DNA from: Strongyloides papillosus | Taxonomy: Eukaryota; Nematoda; Chromadorea; Rhabditida; Strongyloididae | Assembly: GCA_005656395.1 (NCBI GenBank) | Contig: SRSI01000011.1 | Location: 124,001 to 188,000, forward strand | Direction of reading: 5' to 3' | DNA: 64,000 nucleotides | Shown: piece after piece, positions 1 through 11,384 of the stretch | Position numbering within the stretch: the first letter of the stretch is position 1 | How the letters are laid out: every line of letters begins with the position of its first letter | Program-made: the position numbers and the translations under genes | The notes under the pieces: model-generated | Databases searched by the model: none | Told to the model about the DNA's origin: nothing | What the model saw: the letters and a program-made list of their open reading frames with translations, nothing else

Positions 1-1
1 T

Positions 2-1141
2 CAGATTAATGGAATTGATATTTCTGATGGAAAAGGTTTTACGTCGAAGGTATTCAAAACAAGTATCTATTTTGATGATAAGAAAAAAGCACCATATTAT
101 GTTATTTTAAAAATTCCAGGTGATGAATCTTTTAAAGAAAGTATGAAAAAACAAAATATAGATGATACATTGAATATGGAACTTGATAAAATTAGTCCAT
201 TTCATAACAAAGAATGTCACTTTTACAACTATGTTGCTTCAAAGATAAAAGATCTAAAGTATCCTGAATGTTATGGATCAAAAGATATAATAATTGGCAA
301 ACAAACAGGAGCTTTAATTATGAAATTTCTGGGAATTGATTCTATGACTGTTCCCTTTTATAGATCACTAAATATTTATCAAACGAAATCTGTATTAAAT
401 GAAGCATTTAAGCTACAAGAATACAGTTTACTTAATCAAGATGATTTTATTAGTAATAATTGGGAACAACCTTTTTCTGAAGAGATAATGAAATCTTTTT
501 CAGATTACATAAAGAAAGGAATGCCAACTGTAAAAAAATACATTCCAAAAGAGATGTGGTCAGAAATTGAGGATGATTTAGATAAAATGGTATCAAATTA
601 TACAAAAATCATAAAACACGTTAATCTTGAATTACCGAAGTCAAATGGTAATGTAACTGTTATTAGTCATGGAGACATGTGGACAAATAACTTTATGTTT
701 AAATTGGATCCAAATGGTAATTGTAGTAACGATTTATCGGCAGTATTTGATTGGCAAACTGTTTTTAAAGGAACAACAGGTCATGATATATCAAGAATTC
801 TTGCTGTTTCTGCACCACCTGATGTTAGAAGAGAAATCGAAAAAGAATATTTACCTGATTTTTACGAGAGATTAAAGGAATCATTAATTAAAAGTGGAAA
901 AGAAATGAAAATAAGTTACGAAACATTTATGAACAACTATAAACTTTGTTTTATTGAGCAAAGTTTGATGATGTTTTTAATGATTGGGTTTGCTCTTCAA
1001 GAATACAATGTCCCAGAAGAGCCTGATTACATTTGGGATGTTAGAAAATTTAATATTGGAACAAGAATTTACTACAACATTTGTGATGCAATAAAAATCT
1101 GTAAAGAATTGCGTCCTGAATGGCTTGAAAACAGCGAATAA
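2..1141 (+). CDS. CHK/EcK-like kinase (DUF1679 type), 5' partial
   Basis: The frame is open from base 2 to the TAA at 1139-1141 (379 residues), so the start and the first exon lie outside the window; the internal Met at 143 is not the start. The visible protein carries the choline/aminoglycoside-kinase-like core: a strand ending VILKIPG that matches the ATP-binding lysine region, the catalytic loop SHGDMWTNNFMF (Brenner motif with His-Gly-Asp and Asn) at about residue 220, and VFDWQ (metal-binding Asp) about 25 residues later. These are features of the CHK kinase-like/DUF1679 family, which is expanded in nematodes and insects; EcK-type relatives phosphorylate ecdysteroids. The substrate here is unknown. 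All visible key residues are intact, so the enzyme is probably active. Confidence 0.85.
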   Translation, partial: QINGIDISDGKGFTSKVFKTSIYFDDKKKAPYYVILKIPGDESFKESMKKQNIDDTLNMELDKISPFHNKECHFYNYVASKIKDLKYPECYGSKDIIIGKQTGALIMKFLGIDSMTVPFYRSLNIYQTKSVLNEAFKLQEYSLLNQDDFISNNWEQPFSEEIMKSFSDYIKKGMPTVKKYIPKEMWSEIEDDLDKMVSNYTKIIKHVNLELPKSNGNVTVISHGDMWTNNFMFKLDPNGNCSNDLSAVFDWQTVFKGTTGHDISRILAVSAPPDVRREIEKEYLPDFYERLKESLIKSGKEMKISYETFMNNYKLCFIEQSLMMFLMIGFALQEYNVPEEPDYIWDVRKFNIGTRIYYNICDAIKICKELRPEWLENSE

Positions 1142-1249
1142 TTTTTAAACTCTCTATTTACTTAATTACGCTTTCATTTTAAAATAAATTTATATTTTAT
1201 CTTGTGATGAATTATATTTATTTTTATGATAAGCGAACAAAAGAGACAT

Positions 1250-1965
1250 GATAGTGTAACATATAGTAATTTTGTGGTACTTAATGAAGTACAAATTTTT
1301 TGACTTAAGACTATATCTATCACAATTACTTCATACATGAAAATTAAAGCAATAAATAGAAAATTATAAAAATTTGTTGTTATTTTTTTATGATAAAATT
1401 CCCGATTACAACTTGAGCTATTTTCTATAATATCTTTTAAGATGCAATATTAAAATTATATTTTATGTAAAATTATAAATGCTTTTACAGAGAGTATTTA
1501 TTTTCATGTATTAGAATTTTTATTATTACTTTCAACAGTTTAGATTATTATAAATTATAATATACTACGAAATTATACTTTTCTAATATACAACTTTTTT
1601 ACTATGACTTCAAAGATCATTTTTAAATATTAAACTTATGAAAAGTTATAAAACATTTTGCAGTTTTTTTCATATTAAAAAAAATTAAAATATTTTAATT
1701 TTAAAAAATATCAAGTACTAAAATGATATTCACATTAAAAATACTTTGTATAATATATTAATTATTTCTTTTCCTTATTATTGTTATGAAGTTTTTTAGT
1801 TTCTAAACTTATTGTCTTTAATAGATTGTTTAAAAGAATGATCTCTATTAAAATGTTTTAATCTTTCTAATAAATTGATTTATAATAAAATGTTTCATTC
1901 TCTATTATAGAAAACAAGCTTGGCTTTAAAATGAGCATAATATTAAAAAAAATATTAAGATAAAA
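1250..1965. repeat. Spacer block F, copy 1 (paralogous to 10656-11384)
   Basis: This non-coding AT-rich stretch aligns by eye with 10,656-11,384. Shared stretches include a cacatgaaaattaaa-like word, the run ending ttataaatgcttttaca, and a block around acttttttataat. In the second copy it sits between the proximal upstream region of an astacin-like gene and spacer block G. No gene is seen. Confidence 0.6.
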
Positions 1966-2600
1966 ATGTTAAATTATTTTAAAATCTCAAACATATATAT
2001 TTTTGTATAAAACGGTAAAATTATGTGACAACTTAATATTTTGTGTTGTATACAACATTATTGTTGTTGCTCGATATTTCTAAAATTTTGATAAAATTTA
2101 ATTTTTAAACAGATGGAACATTTTTCTACATTTCAGTTTGATTTGTCGGAATTTATCTCATTTTTTTGCGTGTAGTTTCATAAATAATTTTTATTCTAAT
2201 TCTTCTCTGTATACATAGTTAAAAATAAACAAATAAATGAATTTTATAAAGTAAATTTTAAAATGTGTCTGGCGATCTTTATTGAAATGGTTTATTAGAT
2301 GACAAGTAAAATAATACAATAAAATGAGAGTATGGAAAAATTAATGAAAGAATGTACAATTAAAGCATTTATATATGTGTTAACCCAAACATTTTGTTTT
2401 GTTCTAGAATTTTTTACTATAATAAATTTACAATGTTATTATATAAAATATATAGGTTTTAAAATTTTTTCCATTTTATAAATAGATTTTTAGTTATTTT
2501 TTCTATATAATTGTTAAATATTACTAGTATGGCCATTTACTATCATATTGTTACATAACCAACATCTTTTTAGGAACTTCAGCTGTTTATAATTTATTTT
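1966..2600. repeat. Spacer block G, copy 1
   Basis: Similar to 4541-5028, 8711-9198 and 11385-11520. Shared words include acatatatatttttgt, a gcgacaa/gtgacaa word, caacatttttgttg, and aacttcttatttataacttcag near the end. In the other full copies this block ends at the stop codon of an astacin-like gene; here it ends in unrelated sequence. Non-coding. Confidence 0.6.
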
Positions 2601-3127
2601 TCTAAAACGCCAATTCTTCACTTGAAAACATCAAATATCAAGAGAGTAAAAATCAAAGAATAATAAGACTACGATTTCCGACCAAGAAAGTGAAATTGAA
2701 TAAAATGGTAAAAAAGGACAATCGACTACCTGTAAGGAGATGTAAGGACCGTCTAAAAGTTAAAAAATCAACTATATACTACCAATAAATAAAAATACAT
2801 TGTGTTTTCTTATAATTATTATTATTAACTTTGTCCCTTTCTTACCTCTATATTTCTAATAATAATGTCTTAGAAGCAGATCCTTTTTATTAAATTTCAT
2901 CTAAAATGTTACATAACACACCTTCAGACGGAGATGAATAATTAACGTGAATCATGATGGTTCTGAATAAGATAAATATTAGCTATTAGCTTAATGATTT
3001 ATTTATAATAAGCTACATCAGTACTTATAATACTAAGATTAAAATTATTCATCATAAATTTTGTATTATTGTTAGAATTATTCTGGAATCAGTTCCGTTT
3101 CTAAGTAAAAACTTCCAGATTTTTGTT
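2601..3127. other. Unexplained sequence at the 3' end of astacin-like gene A
   Basis: Block G should be followed directly by the C-terminal tail of an astacin-like gene, as at 9199. Instead about 0.5 kb of unrelated AT-rich sequence intervenes before the stop of gene A. No ORF, terminal repeat or known element was recognised. Confidence 0.4.
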
Positions 3128-4309
3128 TTAATGCACTTTACCTTTAACATGATCATTGTGATAACTAACATGCATATAATTGTTTCGTTTTAAAGCATGG
3201 ATATAAATAAACATTTCACTTGTTACTTGAGTGAACGCTAATTTTTTTATACTTTTACATATTGTAAGACCAGTTGTACCTCTATCATTACGATATAATA
3301 TATCTACATAACTATCATTACTTGTACATTTACTATTTGGAAGCTCTAAATCGAAAATTAAAACAGTTATTTTATGATTGCTATCTGATTTTATGTGATA
3401 ATTACATTGTCCGGTTAGGTTTTTATGTGTAAAAGAATGTACCGTATTTTTTGCAATATATTCCTGTGTTTTAAGACATTCACCAATGTTGTATTTAGGA
3501 GTACCACATTTTAATCCAAAGAAATGGAAAGGGCATTCGCATGATTGGCAATCCCTTAAAAAATATCCTCCATTAAGACAATCATTTTTATTTTTGCAAT
3601 AATTCCGACAATACATACCATTAAGGAATTTGAAATCATTATGGGATAATACATAATATGGATCATAAATTTTTTGGAAATTAGGATTTATTTTAAAAGT
3701 ATAAGCAGGACTTTTTTTGTTTTTACCTCCAAATGAAGGATTAACAAGCATCATGGACCCAAAATCAAACTCTACATCTGAATAGTATGAATAATTATTT
3801 TTTGTCTTTTGGTAGTAGTGTCTATGTGATTTCTTAATATTATTCCAATGAATTGTTACATATTTATCTCTATCAGGACGTGTAATTTCTGAAATCATTC
3901 CTAAAGCACGACCAATGTAGACTGCTAATCTCTCTTTATTTTTAAATATATATTTTCGCAATTTTAATAATGTAGGTTTTGTTTTTGAAAAAGATACTTT
4001 TAAAGAGTTGTGCTTTGATGTTTGATAAATATTTATGCCACTTTTATATTTTATTTTACAAGATTCTAATTTAAAGTTCAAGCATGTACGTGTAGATATG
4101 TGATACAATATTGCATTAACTTTTTGACGATTTTCTTTTTTATTAACATAAACATGTATGTTACCTGAGCGAACATATGGTGGAGGTTTCTTAAGCTCTT
4201 TGGAATATGTTTTTGTTAACTAAAAATTAAATTATTTCCTTCATCTTAAACTTACACTTTCCAAAATTAACAATGATATAAATATGGTAGCAAAAAAAAT
4301 TTGCTTCAT
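3128..4309 (-). CDS. Astacin-EGF-CUB protein A, catalytically dead
   Basis: Two exons: 4256-4309 (18 codons, hydrophobic signal peptide starting MKQIFFATIF) and 3128-4219, with a 36-nt phase-0 intron; 381 residues. Order: signal peptide, astacin-type domain, EGF-like domain (CKNKNDCLNGG...CECPFHFFGLKC), CUB-like domain to the end. The astacin signature HExxHxxGxxHExxRxDRD is recognisable but reads VYIGRALGMISEITRPDRD: all three zinc histidines and the catalytic Glu are lost (V, Y, R, S). The Met-turn is GSMMLV, so its Tyr is lost too. No propeptide with an FxGD switch is seen. Probably secreted, non-proteolytic, perhaps a binding protein. The last residues (after HVSYH) differ from copy C, suggesting a remodelled C-terminus. 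This is the first of three tandem copies on the same strand. Confidence 0.85.
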
Positions 4310-4540
4310 AATGAAGGTAGAATGAAGAGTTACATTAATATAATTTTAAATTATTAAATACCATTTTGATAGTAATGAAAACATTATTGAGTAAATATTA
4401 TTAATGAACTATTCGATTAATCAAACAATATATACATCCCACTTTAATTTTTGAATCTAATATAACTAATTTAAAATAATTGAAAAGCATAAAGGTAAAA
4501 TCTACAAACAAAAAAGTTAGGTCACAGATTAGTGTTAAAT
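4310..4540 (-). promoter_or_regulatory. Proximal upstream block P of gene A
   Basis: Aligned with 8476-8710 and 10423-10655, directly upstream of the start codons of the three astacin-like genes. Conserved pieces include ttaaattattaaatac, gtgaaaacat-like and aatattattaatga words, and gttaaataaaagttacatta in A and B. Conservation suggests a shared promoter, but recent duplication would also explain it. Confidence 0.5.
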
Positions 4541-5028
4541 AAAAGTTACATTATCTCAAAATGTAGAGCATATTTATTTTTGTAAAATAAACGGCAAATT
4601 TTATGCGATAACATAACATTTTGCGTCCTTTTACAACATTTTGTTGTTGCTTGAGAATTTAAAAAGTTGGAAAAATTTAATTTTTTTTTAACATATGTAA
4701 CATTTTTTTTTACATTTCAGCTTGATTTGTTAAAAATTTGTGCCATTATTTTTTTATGTATAGATATATAAATTATTGTAATTCCAATTCTTTCTTGAAT
4801 ACATTGTTAAAATTAGAAAAACTAATAGGGTTTATGCCTATTTTATATTGTTATTATAACAACTTTGTAGACAATAAAAAATTTTTTCTTTATTTCTTTA
4901 AATTTTAAAAATAGATTCTTATTTATTTTTTATATAATCGTAAGATGATTTTAATATGGCCATTTAATATAATATTTTTACATAGAAAACTTCTTATTTA
5001 TAACTTCAGATATGAAAAAGTTAATTTT
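4541..5028. repeat. Spacer block G, copy 2
   Basis: Non-coding copy of the spacer seen at 1966, 8711 and 11385. It ends at the stop codon of the orphan astacin tail at 5029, just as copy 3 ends at the stop codon of gene C. Here it joins block P directly, with no block F between. Confidence 0.65.
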
Positions 5029-5073
5029 TTATAAAGACAATTCATAGTCCGGGTCTGGAGGTGAATTAAAACC
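5029..5073 (-). pseudogene. Orphaned C-terminal tail of astacin-like gene B
   Basis: Read on the minus strand this encodes GFNSPPDPDYELSL followed by TAA, clearly homologous to the intact C-terminus of gene C (GYNSPPDPNYEYPL, stop at 9199). It is now separated from the body of gene B (7300) by the 2.2-kb inserted element, and the upstream in-frame codon is TGA, so it is dead. Confidence 0.8.
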
Positions 5074-5103
5074 TCAGTGATGTTTCTCCAAATGAATTTG
5101 AAC

Positions 5104-5186
5104 ATTGATTAAATAAGATGTCAATTATGATAATTATCTTTGTATTAATTTAGGCTATTCGGCAATAATTAATAAATTATTTACTC
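5104..5186 (+). repeat. Left terminal direct repeat (LTR-like)
   Basis: Begins attgattaaataagatgt and ends aaattatttactc. Pairs with 7227-7309 in the same orientation with scattered substitutions. Confidence 0.65.
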
Positions 5187-7226
5187 ACTTTTCTTTTTAA
5201 GTAACTTGTAAACGTGGAATTTATTTAGAATGCGATTAAAAGGAATCATTGTCCGATTGACGTAAGTTTCGATTTACGGTTATTTTAATGTCAGATAGTC
5301 AATATATGGAGGGGGAAAAAGGAACTTCTTTGGTTACAATCTAAGGCGAGGAAGAAATAGTCACAGTTATACTAAAGAAGTTGTTGGTTCCGGCGTGTGA
5401 ACAACTGAAACTTGCTGCGTATGATACAAAAACTGAATTGATAAAGGGACCTATGGAATCAGGAGGAAAATCTCAAAAATGCTGAATGCCCTTATCTGTT
5501 GAGAGAGGAGTTCAATGAAGAAGACTTGGATACTACTTTACCTAAATCTGCGATGATTAGAGGGAAATTTCAGTCAACAAAAACCAATCATATTCTATAA
5601 GAAAAAAAACAATCTAGGAAAGAAGAGTATGTTATGAGATAAAGAGATAATGGGGATAGTTTTTTTTCAATTACAATCAATGTCCAAAAAGAATGACAAA
5701 GTGGAAGTTTTTAGATTCAATTCGGAAATTGTTTTACGATGGCAGGTATGTCATTGTTTCATATAGAAGCTAAAAACTGGCTAATGTTAAAGTAATCAGA
5801 AAAAGTATTAGAACATATGTTAAAGGTAAATACAAAATTAAAAACTATGTCAGCAGGTGCCATGATATCTCTGTTGAAGAGAATATACCCCAGAAATAGA
5901 GATAAAGAACAAGAAGCCGATGGTTTGATCTGTTTTGAACTGAAGACATAACTTGAAGGTGTCGATGAGAAAACTTTAGAATATAAACAAGAATAGATGT
6001 AATGGTACGAATGAACAAGAAAGCAATTCGTTTTTACAAAGTTAAACTCATTTGGGCTATACAACGTGTCTCATATTTAGAATATTTGACTACATACGGG
6101 AGACATTATGATGTAAGAACGTTAAGAGTGATGTAATTAAAAATAACAATGAAAAGAAATTAAAAAATAAACAACGTACTATTGAACATGTATATGCTAC
6201 TAAAGCTAGAATTAGAGCACCAGTAGACAAAATTGTTTATTATATCTGTACGTTGGGGAATCATGAGACTTTTGCATGTTCAACTAAGAAGTCTAGCGAG
6301 TCTACCAAGAATAAAGATCCTATAATTCGAAGAATAGCCAAACGTTCCGATAGTTTTGTTGTTCCTACAAAAATAAGTCTTCTGAGTAATATGATTAAAG
6401 TTTTGGATTCATTTATGAATACTGGTTCAAATATGACATCGGTATCAAAATAACTTGCTAGTCACTTAATAACATACAATGAAAAGATCAGGTTACGATT
6501 TGGAGATGAACGCAGATCGTTTAAGAAAGTTTCTTGTTTGTTGATTTAAGGGGAAGAGAAAATTTTTATAGTTCTGACAGTAATGGTTTTTACAGCAGAA
6601 ATGATATTAACAAATTATGCACCCATGTCCCTCGTTTCAAATAGTGTAAATTATAATGGAAAACTCAACATTAATTATAATGAACTGGAAGTAAAAATAT
6701 TTGGTGAAAAGAATCCAACTCGTATTGCTTGTCAAGAAATTGCACTTTCTATCATCATTAAAAGATAACCCAATGTGTTAATCTTAGATTCTCAATTGGA
6801 AGTTTTTAACAAAGAAGTATCACTGTTGGTTAAGGATTTGAATGTCATAAGTTCAAAAAATTACGATCTGGTTACACAATTAAGAATGCACACCAAAAGA
6901 AACATGATCGTTGAGGGAAGGAAGGACATCAATGACAAAAAGGTGTCAAATGTTCTATTTATAGTAAAACGTGTGTGAAAAGTGTTCAAAAGAAATGGTA
7001 TTATTTGGGTTATCAGAAATTACGTGATATATTCAAAGGATATGGTGACGACTGAGAGTGTTGAAAGGCAAAAAGTGCCAAGTCTAGTGTGCTATTCTAA
7101 ATTTGAAGAAAAATGGGAAGAGAAAAGACCTTGCTGTGTCACACCGATAATGCCAAGATTAATTCTTTTACTGGAGAGGAGCCTTTTCTAAAATGTGGGA
7201 GGTGAGCCTTCAAAAAAAATTATAAT

Positions 7227-7309
7227 AATGATTGAATAAGATGTAAAATACGATCATTATTTTTGTTTTAACTTAGGCTATACGCCAATAATTTAAAAAT
7301 TATTTACTA
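7227..7309 (+). repeat. Right terminal direct repeat (LTR-like), supplying a stop codon to gene B
   Basis: Begins aatgattgaataagatgt and ends aaattatttacta. On the minus strand its last bases encode the final residues and TAA stop of gene B at 7300-7302. Confidence 0.65.
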
Positions 7310-8475
7310 CTTTTATAATTAATAGACATCGAATCGTCTGGTTTTAAAGCATGGATATAAATAAATACTTCACTTGATATTGGGGGGATCACTAATGTTT
7401 GCATACTTCTACATATCGTAACGCCAGTTGTACCTCTATCATGACGATACGATATATCTATATAACTATCACTCCTTGTACATCTACTATTTGGAAACAA
7501 TATATTAGTGAATGAAATAGTTATATTTTGATTGCTATTTGATTTAAAGTGGTAATTACATTTCCCGGTTTTACCTTTATATTGAAAAAACTGTAATTTA
7601 TTCGTTGCAGTATATACTTTCTTTTCAAAACAGTCGCCATGGCTGTTTTTAAGGCTTTCACATTTTTCTCCTTCGAAATGGAAAGGACATATACATTTGC
7701 AATTTTTTCCGGGAAAACCTCCATTTTTACAATAATTTTTCTTACATTTCTTACGACAATACATTCCATTAATAAATTTGAAATCATTATGAGACAGTAC
7801 ATGAAATGGATCATATATTTTATGGAAACCAGAATTTATTTTAAAAGTATAAGTAGGTTTTCTTTTGTTTTTACTTCCAAATAAAGGATTAACGAGCATT
7901 ATGGAGCCAAAATCAAACTCTACACCTGGATAATATGAATAATTATTCTTTGTCTTTCGGTAGTAATGCCTGTGTGATTTCTTAATATTACGCCAATGGA
8001 TTTGTACAAATTCATCTCTATCAGAACGTGAAATTTCTGGAATCATCCCTAAAGCACGGCCAATGTAAACTGCTAATCTCGCTCTATTTGTTAATACATA
8101 TTTTTGCAATTTTAATATCGTTGGTTTTCTTTTACTATAAGACATTTTTAATGAGTTGTGTTTTGAAGTTTCATAAATATTTATGCCACTTTTATATTTT
8201 ATTTTTTTATGTACTAAATTAAAGTTCAAGCATGTACGTACAGATATGTGATACAATATTGCATTAACTACTGGATGACTTTCTCTGTTAACATAAACAG
8301 CTATTTCGTTTGAATATTTATTGACATATGGAGGAGGATTCTTTAGCTGTTTAGTCTTGTTCTTCTTGGAGTATTTTTTCGATAACTAGAAATCATATTA
8401 TTTCATTCACCATAAACTTACACATTCCGAAAATAACAATAATACAAATATGATAACAAATAAAACTTTCTTCAT
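7300..8475 (-). CDS. Astacin-EGF-CUB protein B, catalytically dead, tail replaced
   Basis: Exons 8422-8475 (signal peptide starting MKKVLFVIIFVLLL) and 7300-8385, 36-nt phase-0 intron in the same place as in A and C; 379 residues. Domains as in A: astacin-type, EGF-like (CKKNYCKNGGFPGKNCKC...C), CUB-like. The zinc motif reads VYIGRALGMIPEISRSDRD, so catalytic Glu and all zinc His are absent; the Met-turn reads GSIMLV. The EGF region is nearly identical to gene C, so B and C are the closest pair. The protein ends NYKSSK, with the last residues and the stop supplied by the inserted element; the original tail lies at 5029-5073. Since the ORF is otherwise intact, the truncated gene may still be expressed. 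Confidence 0.85.
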
Positions 8476-8710
8476 AATGAAAAAAAAATAAAAAATCACA
8501 TTAATGTAATTTTAAATTATTAAATACTATTTTGCTAACAGTGAAAACATTGCTGATTAAATATTATTAATGAGCAATTCGATTAATTAAACAATGAATA
8601 TATATAACACTTTAAATATTTCGAATCTTTAATAACTAATTTGAAATAATAGATAAAATATTAAAAAATGTAATTAATCTACACATAAAAAGGACATAGA
8701 TCAGTGTTAA
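8476..8710 (-). promoter_or_regulatory. Proximal upstream block P of gene B
   Basis: Copy of the conserved region upstream of the start codon; compare 4310-4540 and 10423-10655. It joins spacer block G directly. Confidence 0.5.
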
Positions 8711-9198
8711 ATAAAAGTTACATTATTTCAAAAATGTTAAACATATATATTTTTGTAAAAGATTGTAAATTTATGCGACAACCTAATATTTCCCATCGTA
8801 TACAACATTTTTGCTGCTACTTGATATTTCTAAAGGTTGAAAAAAATTTATTTTTTTAACAGGTGTGATATTTTTTACATGTGATCTTAATTTGTCGAAA
8901 ATTTGTACTATTCTTTTTTATGTGTATTTACATAAATTATTGTAATTTCAATTCTCTCTTAAATACATTGTTAAAATTTAAAAAACAAATAAATTTTATA
9001 CTAATTTAATACTGTTATTATTAACACTAGGTGGAAATAAAATCTTTTATTTTTATCTTTATTTCTTTTAATTTTAAAAATAGATTCTAGTCATTTTTTC
9101 TATATAACTGTTAAACGATATAAATATGGTCTTTTAATATCATATTTTTATATAGCCAACTTCTTATTTATAACTTCAGATATTGAAAAGTTAATTTT
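8711..9198. repeat. Spacer block G, copy 3
   Basis: Spacer between gene B's upstream block and the stop codon of gene C, closely similar to copy 2 (4541-5028). Non-coding. Confidence 0.65.
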
Positions 9199-10422
9199 TT
9201 ACAAAGGATATTCATAATTTGGATCTGGAGGTGAATTATAACCTCTATATTTGTAATAATTAATAGTCATCGAGTCCTCTGGTTTTAAAGTATGAATATA
9301 GAGAAATATTTCACCTGACACTGGAGGAATCATTAATGTTTTCGTACTTTTACAAATTGTAACGCCAGTTGTACCTCTGTCACTACGATACGATATATCC
9401 ATATAACTATCATTTCTCGTACATTTACTATTTGAAAACACTATATTAGTAAATGAAACAGTTATATTATTTTCTTTGCTATCTGACTGAAAGTGATAAT
9501 TACATTTTCCGGTTTTACCTTTATATTGAATAAACTTTAAATCATACGTTGCAATATATTTTTTTGTTGGAAGACAGTTGCCAGTGCTTTCCTTAGGAAT
9601 ATCACATTTTTCTCCTTCGAAATGGAAAGGACACATACATTTACAATTTTTTCCGGGAAAACCTCCATTCTTACAATAATTTTTTTTACATTTCTTACGA
9701 CAATACATACCATTTAAAAATTTCACATCATTGTAAGAAAATATGCGATTTGGATCATATATTTTTTGGGATTCCTCTTCTGCTTGAAAAGCATAACGAT
9801 TATAAGTATAAGTAGGTTTTCCGTTGCTACTTCCAAATAAGGGATCAACAAGCATTATGGACCCAAAATCAAGCTCTACATTTGGATAGTATGAATAATT
9901 ATATGTTGTCTTTTGATAGTATTTCTCACTTGAACTCTTAATATTATTCCAATTAATTGTTACATATCTATCTCTATCAGGACGTGAGATTTCTGGAATC
10001 ATTCCTAAAGCACGACCAATTTGGAATGCTAATTTCGTTCTATTTTTAAATATGTATTTCTGCAATTTTAATGTCGTAGGTGTTTTTTTGTTATAGGATA
10101 TTTTTAAATAGTTATTTCCTTTGGTTTCATAAATGTTTATGCCACTTTTACGATATATTTTTTTAGTTGGTAAGTTAAAGTTTAAGCATGAATGTTTAGA
10201 TATATCATCCAATATTGCTTTAACATTCTGACGAAATTCTTTTTTAACATAAACAGAAATTTTTGAGTATTTACCAGCATATGGTGGAGGATTCTTTAGT
10301 GGTTTACCATTCTTCTTGTATTTTTTTGATAACTAAAAATTATATTACTTCTTTCATCATAAACTTACACATTCCGAAATTAGCAATAATATAAATATAA
10401 TGACGAAAAAAATTTTCTTCAT
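9199..10422 (-). CDS. Astacin-EGF-CUB protein C, catalytically dead
   Basis: Exons 10369-10422 (signal peptide starting MKKIFFVIIFILLL) and 9199-10332 with a 36-nt phase-0 intron; 395 residues, the longest of the three and the only one with the full tail GYNSPPDPNYEYPL. Order: signal peptide, Lys-rich linker, astacin-type domain, EGF-like domain, CUB-like domain. The zinc-binding stretch reads FQIGRALGMIPEISRPDRD, so His, Glu, His and His of the astacin signature are replaced by F, Q, R and P, while the flanking ALG and RPDRD remain. The Met-turn is GSIMLV. The intact reading frame with consistently lost catalytic residues argues for a selected non-enzymatic role rather than a decaying protease. 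Confidence 0.87.
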
Positions 10423-10655
10423 GATAGAAAAAAATGAAAAATTACATTAATGTAATTCTGAACTGTTAAATACCATTTTGCTAACAATGAAAACATAGCT
10501 GATTAAATATTATTTATGAACAATTCGATTAATTAAATAATAGATACATATCATACTTTAAATATTTTGAATCTTTTATAATTAATTGAAAATAATTGCA
10601 AAAAAATGAAAAAATTGGTCAAATTTACACATAAAAAGGACACTGATCATTGTAA
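10423..10655 (-). promoter_or_regulatory. Proximal upstream block P of gene C
   Basis: Third copy of the conserved proximal region (compare 4310 and 8476). Similarity to the A and B copies ends near 10,650, where block F follows in place of block G. Confidence 0.5.
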
Positions 10656-11384
10656 AATAGTAGTGACTCTTTTCCACCTGATAAAGTTATTTTTTTGATT
10701 CATGAATAATTTTATTGCGATTATTTTGCACATGAAAATTAAAACAAAAATTAAAAAATTACTAAAACAAGTGGTCATTTTCATACGATATTATTCTGGT
10801 CTTAGAACACAATTTTGTTTTCTACAGTATATTTTAAAATGAAGGATTAAAATTTAATTTTGTGTAAGATTATAAATGCTTTTACAAAGATCATTTATTT
10901 ACCTATCGTATTATCTTTTCTAATATGTTTCAATAGTTTGAATTATTATGAATTATGTTTTCCTATAAAATTACACTCGTCTGAAAATACAAACTTTTTT
11001 ATAATTTTTTTAAAAGTCATCTTCAAAAATCAAATTTATAAAAAATTATAAAATAACATGAATATTTATGTATAGTACAAAATAACTTTTACGTATGTTA
11101 ATTTTAAATAAGCTCAAATACTAAAATAATATTTCTAATTATTAATCTTTTGTGTGGTTAAATAATAATTTTTTGCTTTTCATTATTATTATTAATTTTT
11201 TACATTTTTGACATATAGTTGTTAGTAGATCGTTTAGGAGAATAATGTTTGATAAAATTTAACAGCTTTAAGAAAATTGAATTCTAACAATGCACTTCAC
11301 AATATATATAAGAAAAAAAATAAGCTAGATTATAAGATAAGCTCGATATAAAAAATATTAAATTAAATAAATGTTAAATTACTT
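10656..11384. repeat. Spacer block F, copy 2
   Basis: Aligned with 1250-1965. It lies between blocks P and G upstream of gene C, where genes A and B have P joined directly to G. Non-coding. Confidence 0.6.

Larger units (their letters stand above)
5104..7309 (+). mobile_element. Degenerate LTR-like retroelement, about 2.2 kb
   Basis: Flanked by direct repeats of about 83 bp (5104-5186 and 7227-7309) that look like short, diverged LTRs; a purine-rich tract (gtgggaggtga) lies just before the 3' copy, as expected for a polypurine tract. The interior has broken plus-strand ORFs. One contains CTLGNHETFAC (about 6250-6285), a CX4HX4C zinc-knuckle remnant whose first Cys is Tyr, suggesting a gag-like origin. 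Open pieces at 6253-6453, 6583-6768, 6775-6978 and 6982-7191 are separated by stops or gaps. No reverse transcriptase or integrase motif was seen, so it is non-autonomous or decayed. The gag assignment is tentative. Confidence 0.6.

Noticed and set aside
6583..7191. Three consecutive plus-strand ORFs as separate genes
   Set aside because: They lie inside the LTR-like element, are separated by stops and share its orientation; treated as remnants of one degenerate reading frame.
5104..7309. CRISPR, operon or prokaryotic-type systems
   Set aside because: No regularly spaced repeats, ribosome binding sites or bacterial genes were seen; the gene structure is eukaryotic throughout.
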